Assembly: GCF_902362185.1 (NCBI RefSeq)
Contig: NC_044495.1
Coordinates: 54,618,294 to 54,682,293 of the forward strand
Direction of reading: 5' to 3'
From: Chanos chanos
Taxonomy: Eukaryota; Chordata; Actinopteri; Gonorynchiformes; Chanidae
Length of the DNA: 64,000 nt
Part shown: positions 10,879 through 22,154 of the stretch, in pieces
How positions within the stretch are numbered: position 1 is the stretch's first letter
How the letters are laid out: every line of letters starts with the position of its first letter
Program-made: the position numbers and the translations under genes
The notes under the pieces: model-generated
Seen by the model: the letters and a program-made list of their open reading frames with translations, nothing else
The model's database searches: none
Told to the model about the DNA's origin: nothing

Positions 10879-11501
10879 ACCAGTCATATATCATGGGTTT
10901 ACTGAAGCTGGCATGCTCCACCATACAAGAGATATTCTCTCTTGATTTGTACTCCCGATGGTAATGGGCCTGGTAGTACCAATCACCATCAGCTATCTCC
11001 TCCGTGGAGGTCACATGAGAGGTAACCAGTTAAAAGTCCCTTAACCAGGTCATTTTGATAGCTTTGGGGTAGAAATTGTAGGCACTGCACAGTAAAATGG
11101 CAGGATGTCTGTCACTGGCCTGCTTGATTAATCTGAGCTCGACTTCTGGCTGCACTGTGAAACCAAACAAGATTTATACATCACAAACTGTGTCCATTTG
11201 GATATTTTTATCCATTGCAGTGATACTGATTTATGTCCATGTACTGTGATTAACACTAAATAATGTCTATAAAACATTTCAGTACTAAACATAATCATTC
11301 AGTTGATGTTTCTTGACCATAGTTTTTTACAGGAGGTGTCCAATAAAATATACACACTTTGCATTTACAGCCTCTTTTCCAATGACATTCCATATTCTGT
11401 GTATCCAGTGAACTTTTTCAGAGTGCTCTTATATCTTAAGTATTCAATTTTGTCAAAGTACTCAGAAACAAGTCTGCAGTTCTCATTTCCCAGCTGTGGA
11501 T
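10879..11501 (-). pseudogene. MHC class II beta relic psi-beta-1
   Basis: A beta2 exon (11154-10879, 276 bp) and most of a beta1 exon (about 11501-11304) remain. The beta2 exon lacks two codons (REYKSREK where active copies read LEYIPKSREK) and has an in-frame TAA at plus 11030-11032, where active copies encode GKP. The beta1 exon is heavily altered and breaks off at 11501 against unrelated, LTR-like sequence. Its start and signal exon are gone. Except at that break it matches psi-beta-2 closely, and the two share the stop codon and the two-codon loss, so the damage predates the duplication of units 1 and 2. Confidence 0.9.
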
Positions 11502-13016
11502 TGTTGCCCCGACTCCTCACTGTTTCTGCCGTCTTTTCCCCAGTTTTCCCCTGGTGACTCTCCCTTCCATCTTAAACTCTCCCTCCATAAGTAATTCAGC
11601 TTGCATGGATGTGTAGCCGGGTAGTGTCACCTCCCCTTCTGTGCATCTATTGTTCAGTTTGCTGGTAACTAATTAGCATAACTGACAAGCTCTTGTGCAT
11701 AAAATGGCCAGGTAAACGCTACCTGAGGGTTTGCTTTCTGGATATCCGCCCCTTCCGCCACCTGTTCCTTCATTATTAGAAAGCTTGGTTTTTGTAGTTA
11801 CTGCCAGCGTGACTTTCAGTATGTTCCTCTGCTACTGACCCTCAGCTTCACCTGCCTTGCCATAGCACTGTCTGGGGTTATCTGTCCTTGATGGCCGATT
11901 GCCATACCGTGGGTAACATTAGACCTGCCAAGGGCAATAGGTATTGGTGTGCTTCATCGCGATTGAAGCTGCTGTTTTGTTTCTCTTTTGTTTCTCTTTT
12001 GTCTCTGATTAGTTTCCGTCTTTGTTTTTGTTTCTATTATTCTTTCGCTTATGTTCCATCAGTATTAGTTGGCTTATACTGACTCTAGAACAGGGGTGAC
12101 AAAATCCGGTCCTGGAGGGCCGGGGTCCTGCTGATTTTTGTTTTCATCTATTAGTTATCTGTTGATTTTCACCTTGAAAACAGGTGTGGACACTCTTCAA
12201 CCAATCAGAGATTCTATTTAGTTGGTCTACAAGAAAAACAACAGGACATGGCCCTCCAGGACTGGATTTTTAAAAGGTCAGTCTCTGCGCAGTGTATTCC
12301 GCTTACTCATTATTGTCCGGTGTGCGCGACGTTTGCGCAGGCCCAGTTGTGTTCAACTGTGTCCTTTCTCTTTTTCTCCATTTTATTGGTTCACTTTTCT
12401 GTATGAGTTTGTGGATGTGGGATTTGTATTTATTGGTTTTGTTTAGTTTGGTGCCAACTGGTATGTGATCTGGTGTGTCCACTATTCATTTAATAATTCC
12501 CTTGGACCCAGGCTGCAGCTGAATGCCCCTTTTGGGGAGGCTAGTCACTGGTGGTGTCCCCTCACAGTGTGAAATTTTCAGGAGCACCTTGGCTTGGTTC
12601 ACTTATTGTTTGCAGTGTGCGTGCACGCGTGCATGTGCCGTGGAACCTGGGCACACCTCCCAATTGGTCTGCTTGTGCGTGCAGTGTGCATGTGCCGTGC
12701 GTGCAGTGTGCATGTGCCGTGGAACCTGGGCACATCTCCCAATTAGTCTGCCTCCCCCAAGGTAAACCTTAGCTCTGCTGTCAATGCCCTTTTTTACTCC
12801 AGTTGCAAGGGTGGGTAATTATTTGCATGATAATAGTGTGATAGTGGAAGTCTGATTGTGTGATAGTGCTTAGATGGTGTGCTGGTGGAAGTATTTTATA
12901 TTCTTGTACTGCTACACTTTTAAAGGCTATTTCTATAATAAAGAATTCCTAATCATTGTCCCACCTTGTAACCTGTAGGGCTGACTTTATCTGCAGTAAA
13001 TCTCTCTCACCATTAC
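11501..13016 (+). mobile_element. LTR-like insertion in psi-beta-1
   Basis: Unrelated sequence begins inside the beta1 relic. It has a candidate TATA motif (GCATAAAATGG near 11697), a downstream AATAAAG near 12937, and a CA end (CACCATTACA, near 13016). A TGTAGCCGGG start near 11611 is an alternative left edge. The layout resembles an LTR, but end repeats and a target duplication are not clear. A hAT-like fragment sits inside it. I treat it as a possible solo LTR fossil. Confidence 0.4.
12091..12275. mobile_element. hAT-like nonautonomous fragment
   Basis: It starts CAGGGGTGACAAAATCCGGT. Near its other end it carries the inverted partner CCCTCCAGGACTGGATTTT, the common fish arrangement around a CCTGGAGGGCC core. 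The final CACCCCTG is missing, so it is truncated on the right. Confidence 0.65.
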
Positions 13017-13983
13017 ATTGGAATTGTTGCCAGAATATTTTTGTATGATTTCAGCTTTGCAGTGATTCCACTACCCCCTTGGTCAATAAAATTCAATTTT
13101 ACACCTGAAACCATGTCTCTGGCTTCCTGGTATCAACAAACCTGTGTTCTACGTGTTAGTACTAGGTTGAAATTCTCTGGTTGAAATTGCCAGGGTGGCA
13201 TAGTTGGCTACAATTTAAACATTTTTTATCTGACTTGGTGTACTTTAAGCCCTTACCCTTTCCACAGTAGGCAATGATTTCATTCATTGCTGATGCTATC
13301 GGGTGGGATATGTGGATTCTTCACAGAGAGTCCAGTTTAGGAGTGACGAACTTTGTGGAGATCCCTTCTCTTTTTTCTTTCTTTTTTTTATCTCTCTTTT
13401 CCCTTATTTCCTCATGGTAAAAGAAAGTTAAGTTCTGCCCCACGTATATATGTAAATAAGACCAGTGAACTGAATCAGTAACATTATGTATTGCATTCAG
13501 AACTAAACTGTGTTAACTGACGTCTTGATTCTACAAAAAAAACAAAACAAACAAAAAAAAACCAAATGGTAACAATCAATGTATTGTTACTGTTCCATGC
13601 AAGCATTTGACATTTCCACCAGACCAACCTTTATGACGATTCTCAAATTGGACCTCTAAAAACCTGAAAATACATTTAATTATTTGACGTGTTGTTAATT
13701 TTCTTTAATCTGTTTTCATTTTATTTTGGTAATATTGCTTTGAATATTAAAATGCCTTATGGTTACTACCCTGAAATTTGAGCTATTCGCAACAGGCTGC
13801 ATATGAATCTAGGCCCTTCTGGACAACATATGCCGGTCTGATAGGGGTAAAAGTGGCCTAATAGACTTGCCTATTTTCTTTATTTTTTCCCTCTTCTCTC
13901 TTTCTTTCTCTGTGATCCTCCTGGAGGGCATCTGGCGCCCAACTAAAAAGTAGTCCCTTCACAGTTAGCCGTTTTTACCGTCG
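13017..13983. other. Unique spacer, no gene seen
   Basis: T-rich and C/T-rich sequence with no domain. It separates the LTR-like piece from the point (about 13984) where spacer homology with 36311 onward resumes. An isolated TGGCGCCCAAC at 13932 resembles a retroviral primer-binding site, but no element could be built around it. Confidence 0.4.
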
Positions 13984-14560
13984 TTAAGTATTCCACAAAT
14001 CATGCTGAACAATTGTGATCTGTAATTTAACATGATAAATGCTATGTCTTACCCTGATCTAGATCGTTGGGCTTCTGAGCTTTGCCCCACATTCCTGGTT
14101 TCAATGATTATCCAGTGTCTGATTTTATGGTCTTCTGAATTTATTGCCTACTTTACTGCTTCCATTTGCTTTTGATTTAATAGTAATTATTAATCTTGTA
14201 AATTGACCCAGACCAAAGCAACAGAGCACTTTGCTTTTTACAAAGACATACAAGATATAAATGAATGTTGGACAAATAAGTTGAGTTTTAGAGTATAATT
14301 CACCTGGATTTGTTATTTCAATGATGACCGATTAAATGAGTCTAGGATTACTGAGGTTAGGTGTAATATATCCACAACAGAGCATGAGATATCTAATCTC
14401 ATATTTAATATTTTGTATGACAGTGGAGCATAGTAATTAAGTGCGTGGCCACCAGCTGGTCTCAAGGTGGAGCCAAAGTGAACTAATTGCAATCAGAAAA
14501 CAGCCTTATGGTCCAGTTTAAACTTGAGTGGCCACACTATTTCGAGTAAGTGTTTAAATA

Positions 14561-14599
<39 letters not shown>

Positions 14600-15363
14600 C
14601 CAGGTGAATTAACTTGCCACGAATGTGATAACTTCTACTTAAATAGTTAACCCACAATTTTCATTTATTTACTTTGTTGGTTTTGGAAAAACTTATGAAT
14701 CAGTACTTAATATGAAGCTTATTATGGAGACAGTCAGTGAGACTATAATTTGCCACTGAAGATTTGTTTCCACAGGAAATCACTGAGTGTCAGGCAAAGT
14801 AACACATGATAAGTATATTACTTTGAGAAACTAAGACGCCACTCTTCCATGCAGTCGCCACTCATGAATTCAGTATGGATATGAGGAATCAAACACATAC
14901 TGAATCAATTTTAGTATGATCTAGCCAAACGATGGCGCTATTTGATTCTCCTAGTCTAGATGGACATATAAAGTTTAATAGCATGTTTTTTTCATGTATT
15001 CTTAGTCTTGCCCTATTTTCCCTGGCTGAACCTTAACGATAAGATGGGTATCCTTTGAAGAGAGGAAGTTCCTCTTTCAGTACTTCCTGGTACTTCACAC
15101 AAAGAGGTATGTGTGTCGGTGATGTTCTCTCATCTTGTCTTACCGTTATCCAACAGTGTGCAGGCTGTCCCTCAAACACCAACACAACTTTATGAATGTT
15201 TCCACGTTGCAGTGAAAATTGTCATAAGCAGTAGAAAAGTCTGGTCTGTTTCATGTTTTGTGTTGTACATTTTCAGAAGAAGCATTCTTTTAATTCCCGG
15301 GTTGTTCCTTTCAAGCTGTCTCCTGTTGATGGTCAGTATAGAGTTTAGCAGCATAGCAATTTG
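13984..15363. repeat. Paralogous spacer, includes block R1 copy 2
   Basis: Matches 36311-37888 throughout, with a (CAA)n run added at 14562-14600. R1 landmarks lie at about 14686-15010. Near 15160-15345 the minus strand carries a decayed frame (MYNTKHETDQTF) that is longer in the second copy at 37542-37772. I see no functional gene here. Confidence 0.65.
14562..14600. repeat. (CAA)n microsatellite
   Basis: About 13 perfect CAA units, absent from the paralogous position near 36880. Confidence 0.95.
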
Positions 15364-15533
15364 ATTTTATCCCCATCCTGTGAAAGTGACATGGTCTAAA
15401 AACAATGTGAAAGTGACTGAGGGTGTTAGTCTGAGTCGATATTCCTTCAACAGTGATTACACCTTCACCCAGTTTTCAGCCCTCATAATGACGCCTGTGG
15501 CAGGAGATGTCTACAGGTTTTTGAGTGAGACTA
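15364..15533 (+). pseudogene. Class II alpha2-domain relic, plus strand (1)
   Basis: It encodes the second half of a class II alpha2 domain in one frame: FYPHPVKVTWSKNN, then VTEGVSLSRY, then DYTFTQFSALIMTPVAGDVY. The first half of the exon, with the first Cys, is missing. The sequence after GDVY drifts away before the second Cys. It differs clearly from the active alpha genes (VSLSRY against MTLGRY; TPVAGDVY against TPEEGAIY) and lies on the opposite strand, so it derives from another alpha lineage. Confidence 0.85.
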
Positions 15534-15672
15534 TAAAAGTCTATATATTAAAACCATATAAACAATTAGCAAGAGTTGAATTTGTGTTCCATGTCTACTT
15601 CATTTGTAAATGTAAACACTCATTCAAACTTTTATCCAACTATACCCTCATTCCTCCATATTCCTTCATTAA

Positions 15673-16429
15673 TGTTATGTCCCCGGTGGAGTGTGGTGTC
15701 TAGGGGTATGTAGGGGAAGGTAGCATAAAGGACCCACCACCTGTGCTGGTTTTGGGACGGTGTGATGAGGGAGGAAAAACACGGACACGGGGAATTGTGG
15801 TGAAAAGAGTGCACGATATATTTAGAGTGTTTACAAAGTGTTATATATATATACAAGATATTTACAAATATACACAAAAACACACGAATGTGGGAGAGGA
15901 CGCTAGACGGTGCCAAAGAAATGAAACTAGCAAAACAAAAACCACCCTGAGCTACACCGGAAAACACACACTGAGCTACAAAACAAAAAGGTGGCAGAGC
16001 CAAAGGAAACCTGACTACACTAACTAGAAACCGATATACAAAAGTGGCACCCGCCTCTAACCTATCCCTAGACAAAGTTAACACTATCGCGGGGATCCCC
16101 TTTCTTACCTGTCCGTCTCCCCGCGATAACCAAAACATCAAATCCAGAGCGCAATCCACAAACAAAGTCAATTAACGAGAATACAGAGTCAAACACAGAA
16201 TGGCAAGTTTGTAACAATAATGGCAAAAACACACGAAAGGTAGAAGCAACAACGAGACCGAAATCTCCCCACACAGCACATCCAGTGGTGTTTAAATGTT
16301 GGCGCTCCGCGTCCGGTTGGCTACAACACGAGGGGCACTCCCTCCCTGGTTGGTCGAACGGGAGAGAGAGAGGCGGAGCACAACATCAGGCCAGGGGGGT
16401 GTTGCCAGCCCGCCACAGCTGGGTACCTG

Positions 16430-16478
<49 letters not shown>

Positions 16479-16501
16479 CGCACAGTGCGCCGCATGTAAC
16501 A
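15673..16501 (-). mobile_element. Solo LTR with ATTAA target duplication
   Basis: An 829-bp element with TG...CA ends (on the minus strand TGTTACATGCGG to GGGACATAACA), flanked on both sides by the 5-bp direct repeat ATTAA (15668-15672 and 16502-16506). The paralogous site near 22640 reads through without it. No internal region adjoins, so it is a solo LTR left by recombination. The same family is at 45347-46350 and, truncated, at 21261. An AG microsatellite lies inside. Its intact target duplication suggests a modest age. Confidence 0.88.
16432..16475. repeat. (AG)n microsatellite inside the LTR
   Basis: About 22 GA units near the U3 end of the LTR. The other family copies have a C/T-rich run here instead, so it expanded in this copy. 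Confidence 0.95.
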
Positions 16502-16506
16502 ATTAA

Positions 16507-17150
16507 CATATACTCTCTGACGCCATTTATGAATCTGAACATTTTCTACAATCGCAATAATTAAGATGAAAGTAAATGTTTATAAAATTTATTTTGTTTA
16601 ACAGTTGTGTGCGACAAAAACTTTGTAACAATACAATCCTCATCTGTGTAGCCAAGACAGTTTTATCACCAGTGTTGAGAGTACTCCTCAGTTTACAAAC
16701 TATCCAGTTATTTATTTGTTCAACTATGATGCAGCATTATGATTAAATTATGTTTCTGTGTCACAGTACCAAGCATTGCTGTTATTACTATGTTTTAAGT
16801 TTAAGCTTAAGCTCTTCCTGGGTAACAAACTAGCCATGCATTCTTTTTACTACTCATGTATGAGATGTTTTCCAAAATTAACTGATTGTCTATCTGATAA
16901 CCATTTACCCTTTTGTAATCTGTTTTTGTTTGCAGTCTGAGTGATCATTTTTATGCAGACAATTATGTTATGGTCATGTCCAAAAGAATGCCTCTCCCAC
17001 TATGTGCTTATCAGGATATGATCCTGAACCAGGACTCTGAACCACTGCAAAGTCCCACTCTGTTGGTTGGGATTGCTCCAATCAGCTTTCTTTTTCATAC
17101 AAGTATACAGAAAATGAACTACATACCTAGTTATGCAAGTTCTAAAATTA
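16507..17150. repeat. Paralogous spacer, no gene
   Basis: Matches about 22640-22960 after the LTR insertion (landmark GAATCTGAACATTTT). Open frames are short and not shared between copies. Confidence 0.55.
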
Positions 17151-17176
17151 ATACTGTCCAGATCTCGAAATATATG

Positions 17177-17850
17177 TCAAAGATAACATGTTAATAACGC
17201 ATTAACACATTTTTTTTTGAGCCAGTATTTTTTTGTTAATGCAAGTCCTAATATGACCCTTTGAATCACCCTTAGTGCAAGGAAAGGTAGGTTAGCTGGC
17301 TGGCCGACAAGATCACCTGCCACATCAGTACCTTGAGATTGTTTTCCATCTCTGGGCATATTGCACAGTAAGCGAGCTGCCTTATCATCTGAAAATGTAA
17401 CCAGACTTGTGTGTTTCAGAAACTGGCTCAGTGCGAAGGAATAGGAAAAGTATATCTGCAACATCTAAGAGTAGTATTTAAAATTTTGGAATCTGTCAAA
17501 ATGCACAAAATCTAAAACGGCCAACCTGCTATTGGGCGGAGTGAATTAATGTGATTGGGAAAGTTGTTCATGTTGAGTAGACTAATAATGTTGGCAGCCT
17601 GATCTTGAATTGTCTTATGTTAAGCTGCTGTTGGAAACTCCTCTTGTTGTGAATTGTTGGAAAATAATAAATACATTTGGATGAAGCATATTTTGTCCAC
17701 TCATGTTTATAGACAAATTGAACTTTGAATAATCTTTCACTGGGTAAAGTTTGAGTAGATAAAAAATGTGCAATTAATCAAGATTAACTACGCAAACTCA
17801 TGTGATTGACCATGACAAGGTTATTATGGTTTTGAAATTTTCATTAGTTT
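17177..17850. mobile_element. Decayed DNA transposon remnant, hAT-like guess
   Basis: It begins with an AACGCATTAACACATTTTTT stretch and ends with TGTGCAATTAATCAAGATTA near 17770. Its right part (17600-17820) is repeated at 39190-39455, where the end reads ATTAATCACAATTAACTACG and TTTGACAGCTCTAA. The motif style matches fish hAT ends ending in TTTGACAGC. The minus-strand frame 17177-17464 shows no clear domain. Confidence 0.4.
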
Positions 17851-18100
17851 TTATTTTTATGTAGTCTTTCAGTTTGGTTTTATATTTCAGTTTAGTTTTA
17901 GTCAGTTTTACAAGTGCATACGTAGTTTTCTTTCTTTCTTTCTTTCTTTTTTTTTGAGAGATTGAATAATTTTAGTTTAGTTTTTAATTAGTTTTAGGGT
18001 TAGTTTTAGTTTTTCAGATATTATGAGGAAGGCTTTGATTTATAGAAGCTGAAAAAGGTGGGATGAAAGAATGTATGACATCAAATATGATTTACAAAAC
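17851..18100. repeat. TTTAGTTTT-rich low-complexity tract with (TTTC)n
   Basis: It is built from TTAGTTTT-like words with a short (TTTC)n run near 17930-17952. Similar tracts are common fish repeats. No gene is seen. Confidence 0.55.
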
Positions 18101-18108
18101 TATTGCTT

Positions 18109-18540
18109 ATTAAAGGTCCCATATTGTGCAAATGCATAGTGCTGTAATGTTACATGACATGAATTTGACAGATTACAGTAGCCTGTTTGCCAGCCTACTC
18201 GAAGGCCTGACATTTTTTACGGCTTTTAGTCAATTTGGTATATTCTGAGATTACAATAAAAAGATTTACTTTCATAAAACAATCCACTTAAATTCAGTAT
18301 CTTTAATGTCCGTGCTTTTGTATCATGCTGAACTGATTGGTTCTCGCGTGGTTCTCATTTGCATAAAGTTGGAGATTTGACATTTCAATTTCACTTGCTT
18401 CACCAGATTAGCTCCAATTGCTGATACTGTGGGCCTATCCCACAAATGCTGCATTATCCCACAAATGTTACTTTTGTCTACTACGGGGCTGTAGTCAAAG
18501 TATTCTCTCATAGGACTGTTTTGCTTTCTGGGTTCTGAGA
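18109..18540. mobile_element. Probable dispersed repeat beginning AAAGGTCCCATATTG
   Basis: The start AAAGGTCCCATATTGTGCAAA is a familiar beginning of a fish dispersed repeat. The paralogous block resumes with TTCTGAGAACATCATTTAAT (18533; also 40322), which places the insertion before it. The right end is not well defined. Confidence 0.35.
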
Positions 18541-20230
18541 ACATCATTTAATACATCTTACACCACCTTGACTTTATGAGATTTAAACTGAGCTAGTAAC
18601 CAAGTGATTTCAGTGTAAAGAAAAAGATATGTGCTAAAAATATCTAATACATATTTTCAAAGCAATATGGAAAAGAATTTGCCACCCTGAATAAACCCGG
18701 GGACAATTCAGGGGATTTACTCAAAGTTGGGCACACCAGAAAAAACTGAACAAGCAGATTGAATTGACATAAATGGAAAAATACTGAGCACAGAAATATG
18801 TCAAACACAAATTAGATACTCATACTTTGCTGGGAGTTCTATTTAAAGCTTGTAGTGGCTTTACATGACCCACATCTGCACATGAGAATACAAGCAGTTC
18901 CTCTTGATGTAAGTACAGTAGAGCAAAATATACTATGTGAATTTGAGTGTTGGAGGGTAATTTAAAGAGGGCAATTTATCGCAGATTACTAATTATTTCT
19001 CTAATTAGTTTACTCATTATTATCACTTTACTGCTCATGCATGTGCACTTTACCAAAACCACTGCTGAGGTTGAACTCACTTTGTTCTCACCATCTCTGA
19101 AATAGTGGCTGTATTTCCATATCAGAAGTCTCTCAAATCATTTGCTGGAAGGGCTCAAGACAACATAGGCCTTTCAACAGTATTGTTTTTCAGTGAGTGA
19201 TGAGATTTAACAAAAAAGTAAGTTTTGGATAAATGGGCTCTAACAGACTTTTTGGTGATTTTTTTCTTAAAAGATTGTGACAACTGTCTATGAATATTTA
19301 TAAATGAGTATGTACTATAAAGTTAGGCCTCTCACTGCCTTCAGAAGAGCTTCAGTCATCTTTGGTATGCTGATATACTAGTTCTTAGATGTTTTTATGG
19401 GCTTCGGTGGACACTTCTTCGTGCACAAAAGCAACCAAACCTTTAAGAGATGAGTAAGATGGAAATATACTACACTCCCAAACTTCCCAGAAATATCAAG
19501 AGATAATTAGACTGATGTTATTCACAAGTATGTGGTTTCAGTCTAGTTTTTAGGAAATCACCTATGAGTACATTTAGCAGTCCAAACAATGCCATTACAG
19601 TTTTGGTACAAATGAATCATATGGCACAATTGGTAATCTACTTGTCAAATATTGGACTCATTACAAAGGTAATGGACTCAATCACAATGCTGTAAAACCA
19701 TGCCCTTAATCATTATGTTTTACATTAATATGTCAACATATTAAATCAACATAACTTTAAAAGAATGATTTACTGTGCTGAAACTAAATGTGCTTTTATT
19801 TTACTAAACATTCCTCTTCAGAGCTACCTTGGTCATTAAGCAGAGTCAGTAGAATCAGTATTCAAAACATATTATGGCATTTACAAATAAAGTTCTTCAA
19901 ACAGCTGCTTTTGTTTTCACATCTTTCAACATGTTTCCTGTCATACATTATGAAACATACATATATAGAAAGAGACATGAAGTGACATGAGATTAAAAAA
20001 AGAGATTAATTAAACTTCAGCAAGCCTCATAAAATAAATGCACACTTAAACTATAAGAGAATCTAAGATTTATCCATAATGAGCATAATATATTTATGAT
20101 TCATCAGTAATGATTGAGTTCACAGATATTGTGATTGACATTGAATAAATAATGCATAGTAAATAATATTTCCTTATGCATGCATTATGTACACTTAAAT
20201 GTAATTAATTTCTTTCATGTTTCTTGAGTT
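18541..20230. repeat. Paralogous spacer block R2, copy 1
   Basis: Shared with about 22960-23680, 40330-42000, 42985-43330 and 46540-47160. Landmarks are ATTACCAAAAC.ACTGCTGAGG, the run near TGTTTTTCAGTGAGTG, and TCATACATTATGAAACATAC. Possible exons are not conserved between copies, so this is flanking DNA of the beta copies and relics. Confidence 0.65.
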
Positions 20231-20238
20231 TAATTCAC

Positions 20239-20936
20239 TGCTCTTTTTTGCATGAGGATAGAACTCAGGACCAGTGTTCACAGCAGGTGTCCAAGACAAT
20301 TTATACACTCTGCAGGGACTTAGGGCCTGTTTTCCAATGACATTCCATGTTCAGTATATTCTGCAAACTTTTTACATCCCAGAAGGTGCATTGTAGCTTT
20401 CAGTATGAATAATATCCAGCTGTTAATGGGAAACATGAGCTACCATTCCAAATATTAAGCAGCCTAATGATAGTGAATAACTGGGGGGACTTAGTAGGTA
20501 TGCATATTAATTATGATGGTTACTAAAGAGGATTCTACAACCATCAAAACAAACAAATGAACAAACAATTTAACAATAGTGATAAAACATCACTGTATGT
20601 TGAGATACAATTTTACACTGTTTTACGTATGTTTAGTAATAACTGACATCATATCATACATTTTCTTCAGTAAAACCTGATATTTTCTACCAATATATTA
20701 ATAAAACAATGTGATAAATCACTGCCTCATCAGAGACTGGCTTCCAATAAAAATACTCAATCTAAATAAATTCAGTAAAAACTGTAAATACTTTTAGTTT
20801 TCAAGCATTTCCAGTCTTTCCATAGAATGAGTGGGTATATGCATTTTGTAAGGTGAATATTTAAAGAATTTACCAGTTCCAGGGAAGTGAAAAGCAGAAC
20901 TATTACTCAAATCTGAAAGAGGCCCAGCTGGGGCAT
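20239..20936 (-). pseudogene. MHC class II beta relic psi-beta-3
   Basis: A signal exon (20936-20874) and a shrunken beta1 exon (20419-20239) remain; the beta2 and later exons are absent. The signal exon starts MPQLGLFQI, then hits TGA (plus 20907-20909) and has lost one base. The beta1 exon lacks its middle (the part encoding the second and third strands up to the NST site). Psi-beta-4 shares the internal beta1 deletion and the one-base loss, so both derive from one already broken copy. Confidence 0.85.
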
Positions 20937-21260
20937 TTTGCCAATCTGAGTGCATTTACTGAACTAGTCTATAGCATCATGATGTCTGAAGAAAGACTCT
21001 TTTAGCACTCTTTAAAGCCTACATGCACTGACTAATCCAGTGCAGTTTACAAAAGGAGTCACTCATCAGCATGTAGCTCTTTTGCTCTCTCTTTTAATCC
21101 AAACCTACACATTATTTTGTTTAGGTTTTAAGTCAAGGAACTTACATTTGGAAATTATGTATTATTACACCTGCTTCTAGTCTGCTGCTGTTTCAGTGCC
21201 TCCAGCCCCCGATTATAAATTTCTCCTCTTGTTCATTATCCCGAGTACTCTGGTTGGAAT
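20937..21260. other. Relic promoter flank, no gene
   Basis: It matches the region upstream of the active beta copies, including an altered Y box (gactaatccag, CCAAT lost) near 21030. Nothing else is recognised. Confidence 0.5.
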
Positions 21261-21640
21261 TGTTACGTGCGGTGCATTTGTGTGTGTGTGTTTGCGTCTT
21301 GTTGTGTCCTGTGTCTTGTTTTTTCTCTCTCTCTCTCATCTCCCTTGTCACCTGACACAGGGATTCAGCGGTGGCGCGAAACAGCTGCCACTCCCCAACT
21401 GGCCTGGTGTTGCGTCCCGCCTCTGTGTTTCCAGCCAGCCAACCAAAGATGGAGTGTCCCTCGTTGGATGGCCAACCGGAGATGGGGCGAGGAAATTTAG
21501 AGATGCCGGTTTTTAACTGTTAGTAGATTTCGGTCTCGTTGCGTTCGCTCTTGTGCTCTCGTGTGTTATAACTACTCGCTCTGTATCGCGTTTGATTTTT
21601 GTTATTGTTTGACTACGGTTTTATATAGACTATTGTTTGA
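21261..21640 (+). mobile_element. Truncated LTR, same family as 45347
   Basis: It starts TGTTACGTGCGGTGCATTT and follows the family through the ACTGGCCTGGTGTTGC and GCGTTTGATTTTTGTTATTG landmarks, then stops. The right two thirds are missing. Confidence 0.75.
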
Positions 21641-21954
21641 CTATGGTTTTAAGAGTATATATACAAAAAATTCTTTGTCAGTGGCCATGTCGTGAATCAT
21701 TGAACATTCTGCCATACATGCTGAGCCGTTATACTATGTCATCTGACGTGATAAATTCTATGTATGACACTAATCTAGTTTGTTGGACTTTTGAAGATTT
21801 TTGCCTCTTGTGGTTTTGATGATTAACAAGTCTCTGAGCTGATGTTTTTCTGAAATTATTGTCTACTTCTACTTCCATTTGCTTTTGGTTAATATTAATT
21901 TGTAACCCTGTAAACTGGCCCAGACCATTGCAATAGAGCACTTTGATATTCCCT
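21641..21954. repeat. Spacer homologous to 13990-14180
   Basis: Shares the TGATAAATTCTATG and ACTTCCATTTGCTTTTG landmarks with 13990-14180 and 36320-36510. No gene is seen. Confidence 0.5.
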
Positions 21955-22072
21955 CAACAGCGATTACACCTTCACCCAGTTTTCAACCCTCAAAACGACA
22001 CCTGTGGCAGGAGATGTCTACAGCTGCACTGTGGAACAAAAGGCCCTTAAGGAGCCTCAAACCAGATTTTGA
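21955..22072 (+). pseudogene. Class II alpha2-domain relic, plus strand (2)
   Basis: This relic keeps the end of the alpha2 domain: DYTFTQFSTLKTTPVAGDVY, then SCTVEQKALKEPQTRF with the second Cys of the C1 fold. An in-frame TGA follows at the exon end. It is the same lineage and strand as the relics at 15364 and 37888, but only this copy keeps the C-terminal strand. A tRNA-like sequence starts directly at its end. Confidence 0.85.
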
Positions 22073-22154
22073 ATTGTGCAATGGGCAGCACGTTGGACTT
22101 CTAGCTAAATGGTGACACCATCAAAGGGTGTGGGTTCAAGTCCCACCAGTGTTT
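22067..22154 (+). tRNA. tRNA-Arg(TCT)-like pseudogene or tRNA-derived relic
   Basis: D stem GTGC/GCAC (22076-22089), anticodon arm GTTGGACTTCTAG with a TCT anticodon, an intron-like insert after the anticodon loop, and a perfect T arm GTGGG-TTCAAGT-CCCAC (22130-22146). The order and words match vertebrate tRNA-Arg(TCT), which often carries an intron at this point. The acceptor stem does not pair, since the 5' side is replaced by the alpha2 relic, so it is very unlikely to give a working tRNA. It could be the head of a SINE. Confidence 0.6.

Noticed and set aside
15632-16171. 179-codon minus-strand open frame
   Set aside because: It lies almost wholly in a solo LTR, crosses the LTR boundary, and has no domain or relative in the other LTR copies.
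18323-18547. 74-codon minus-strand frame
   Set aside because: It lies in a probable dispersed repeat, and no domain or paralogue was found.
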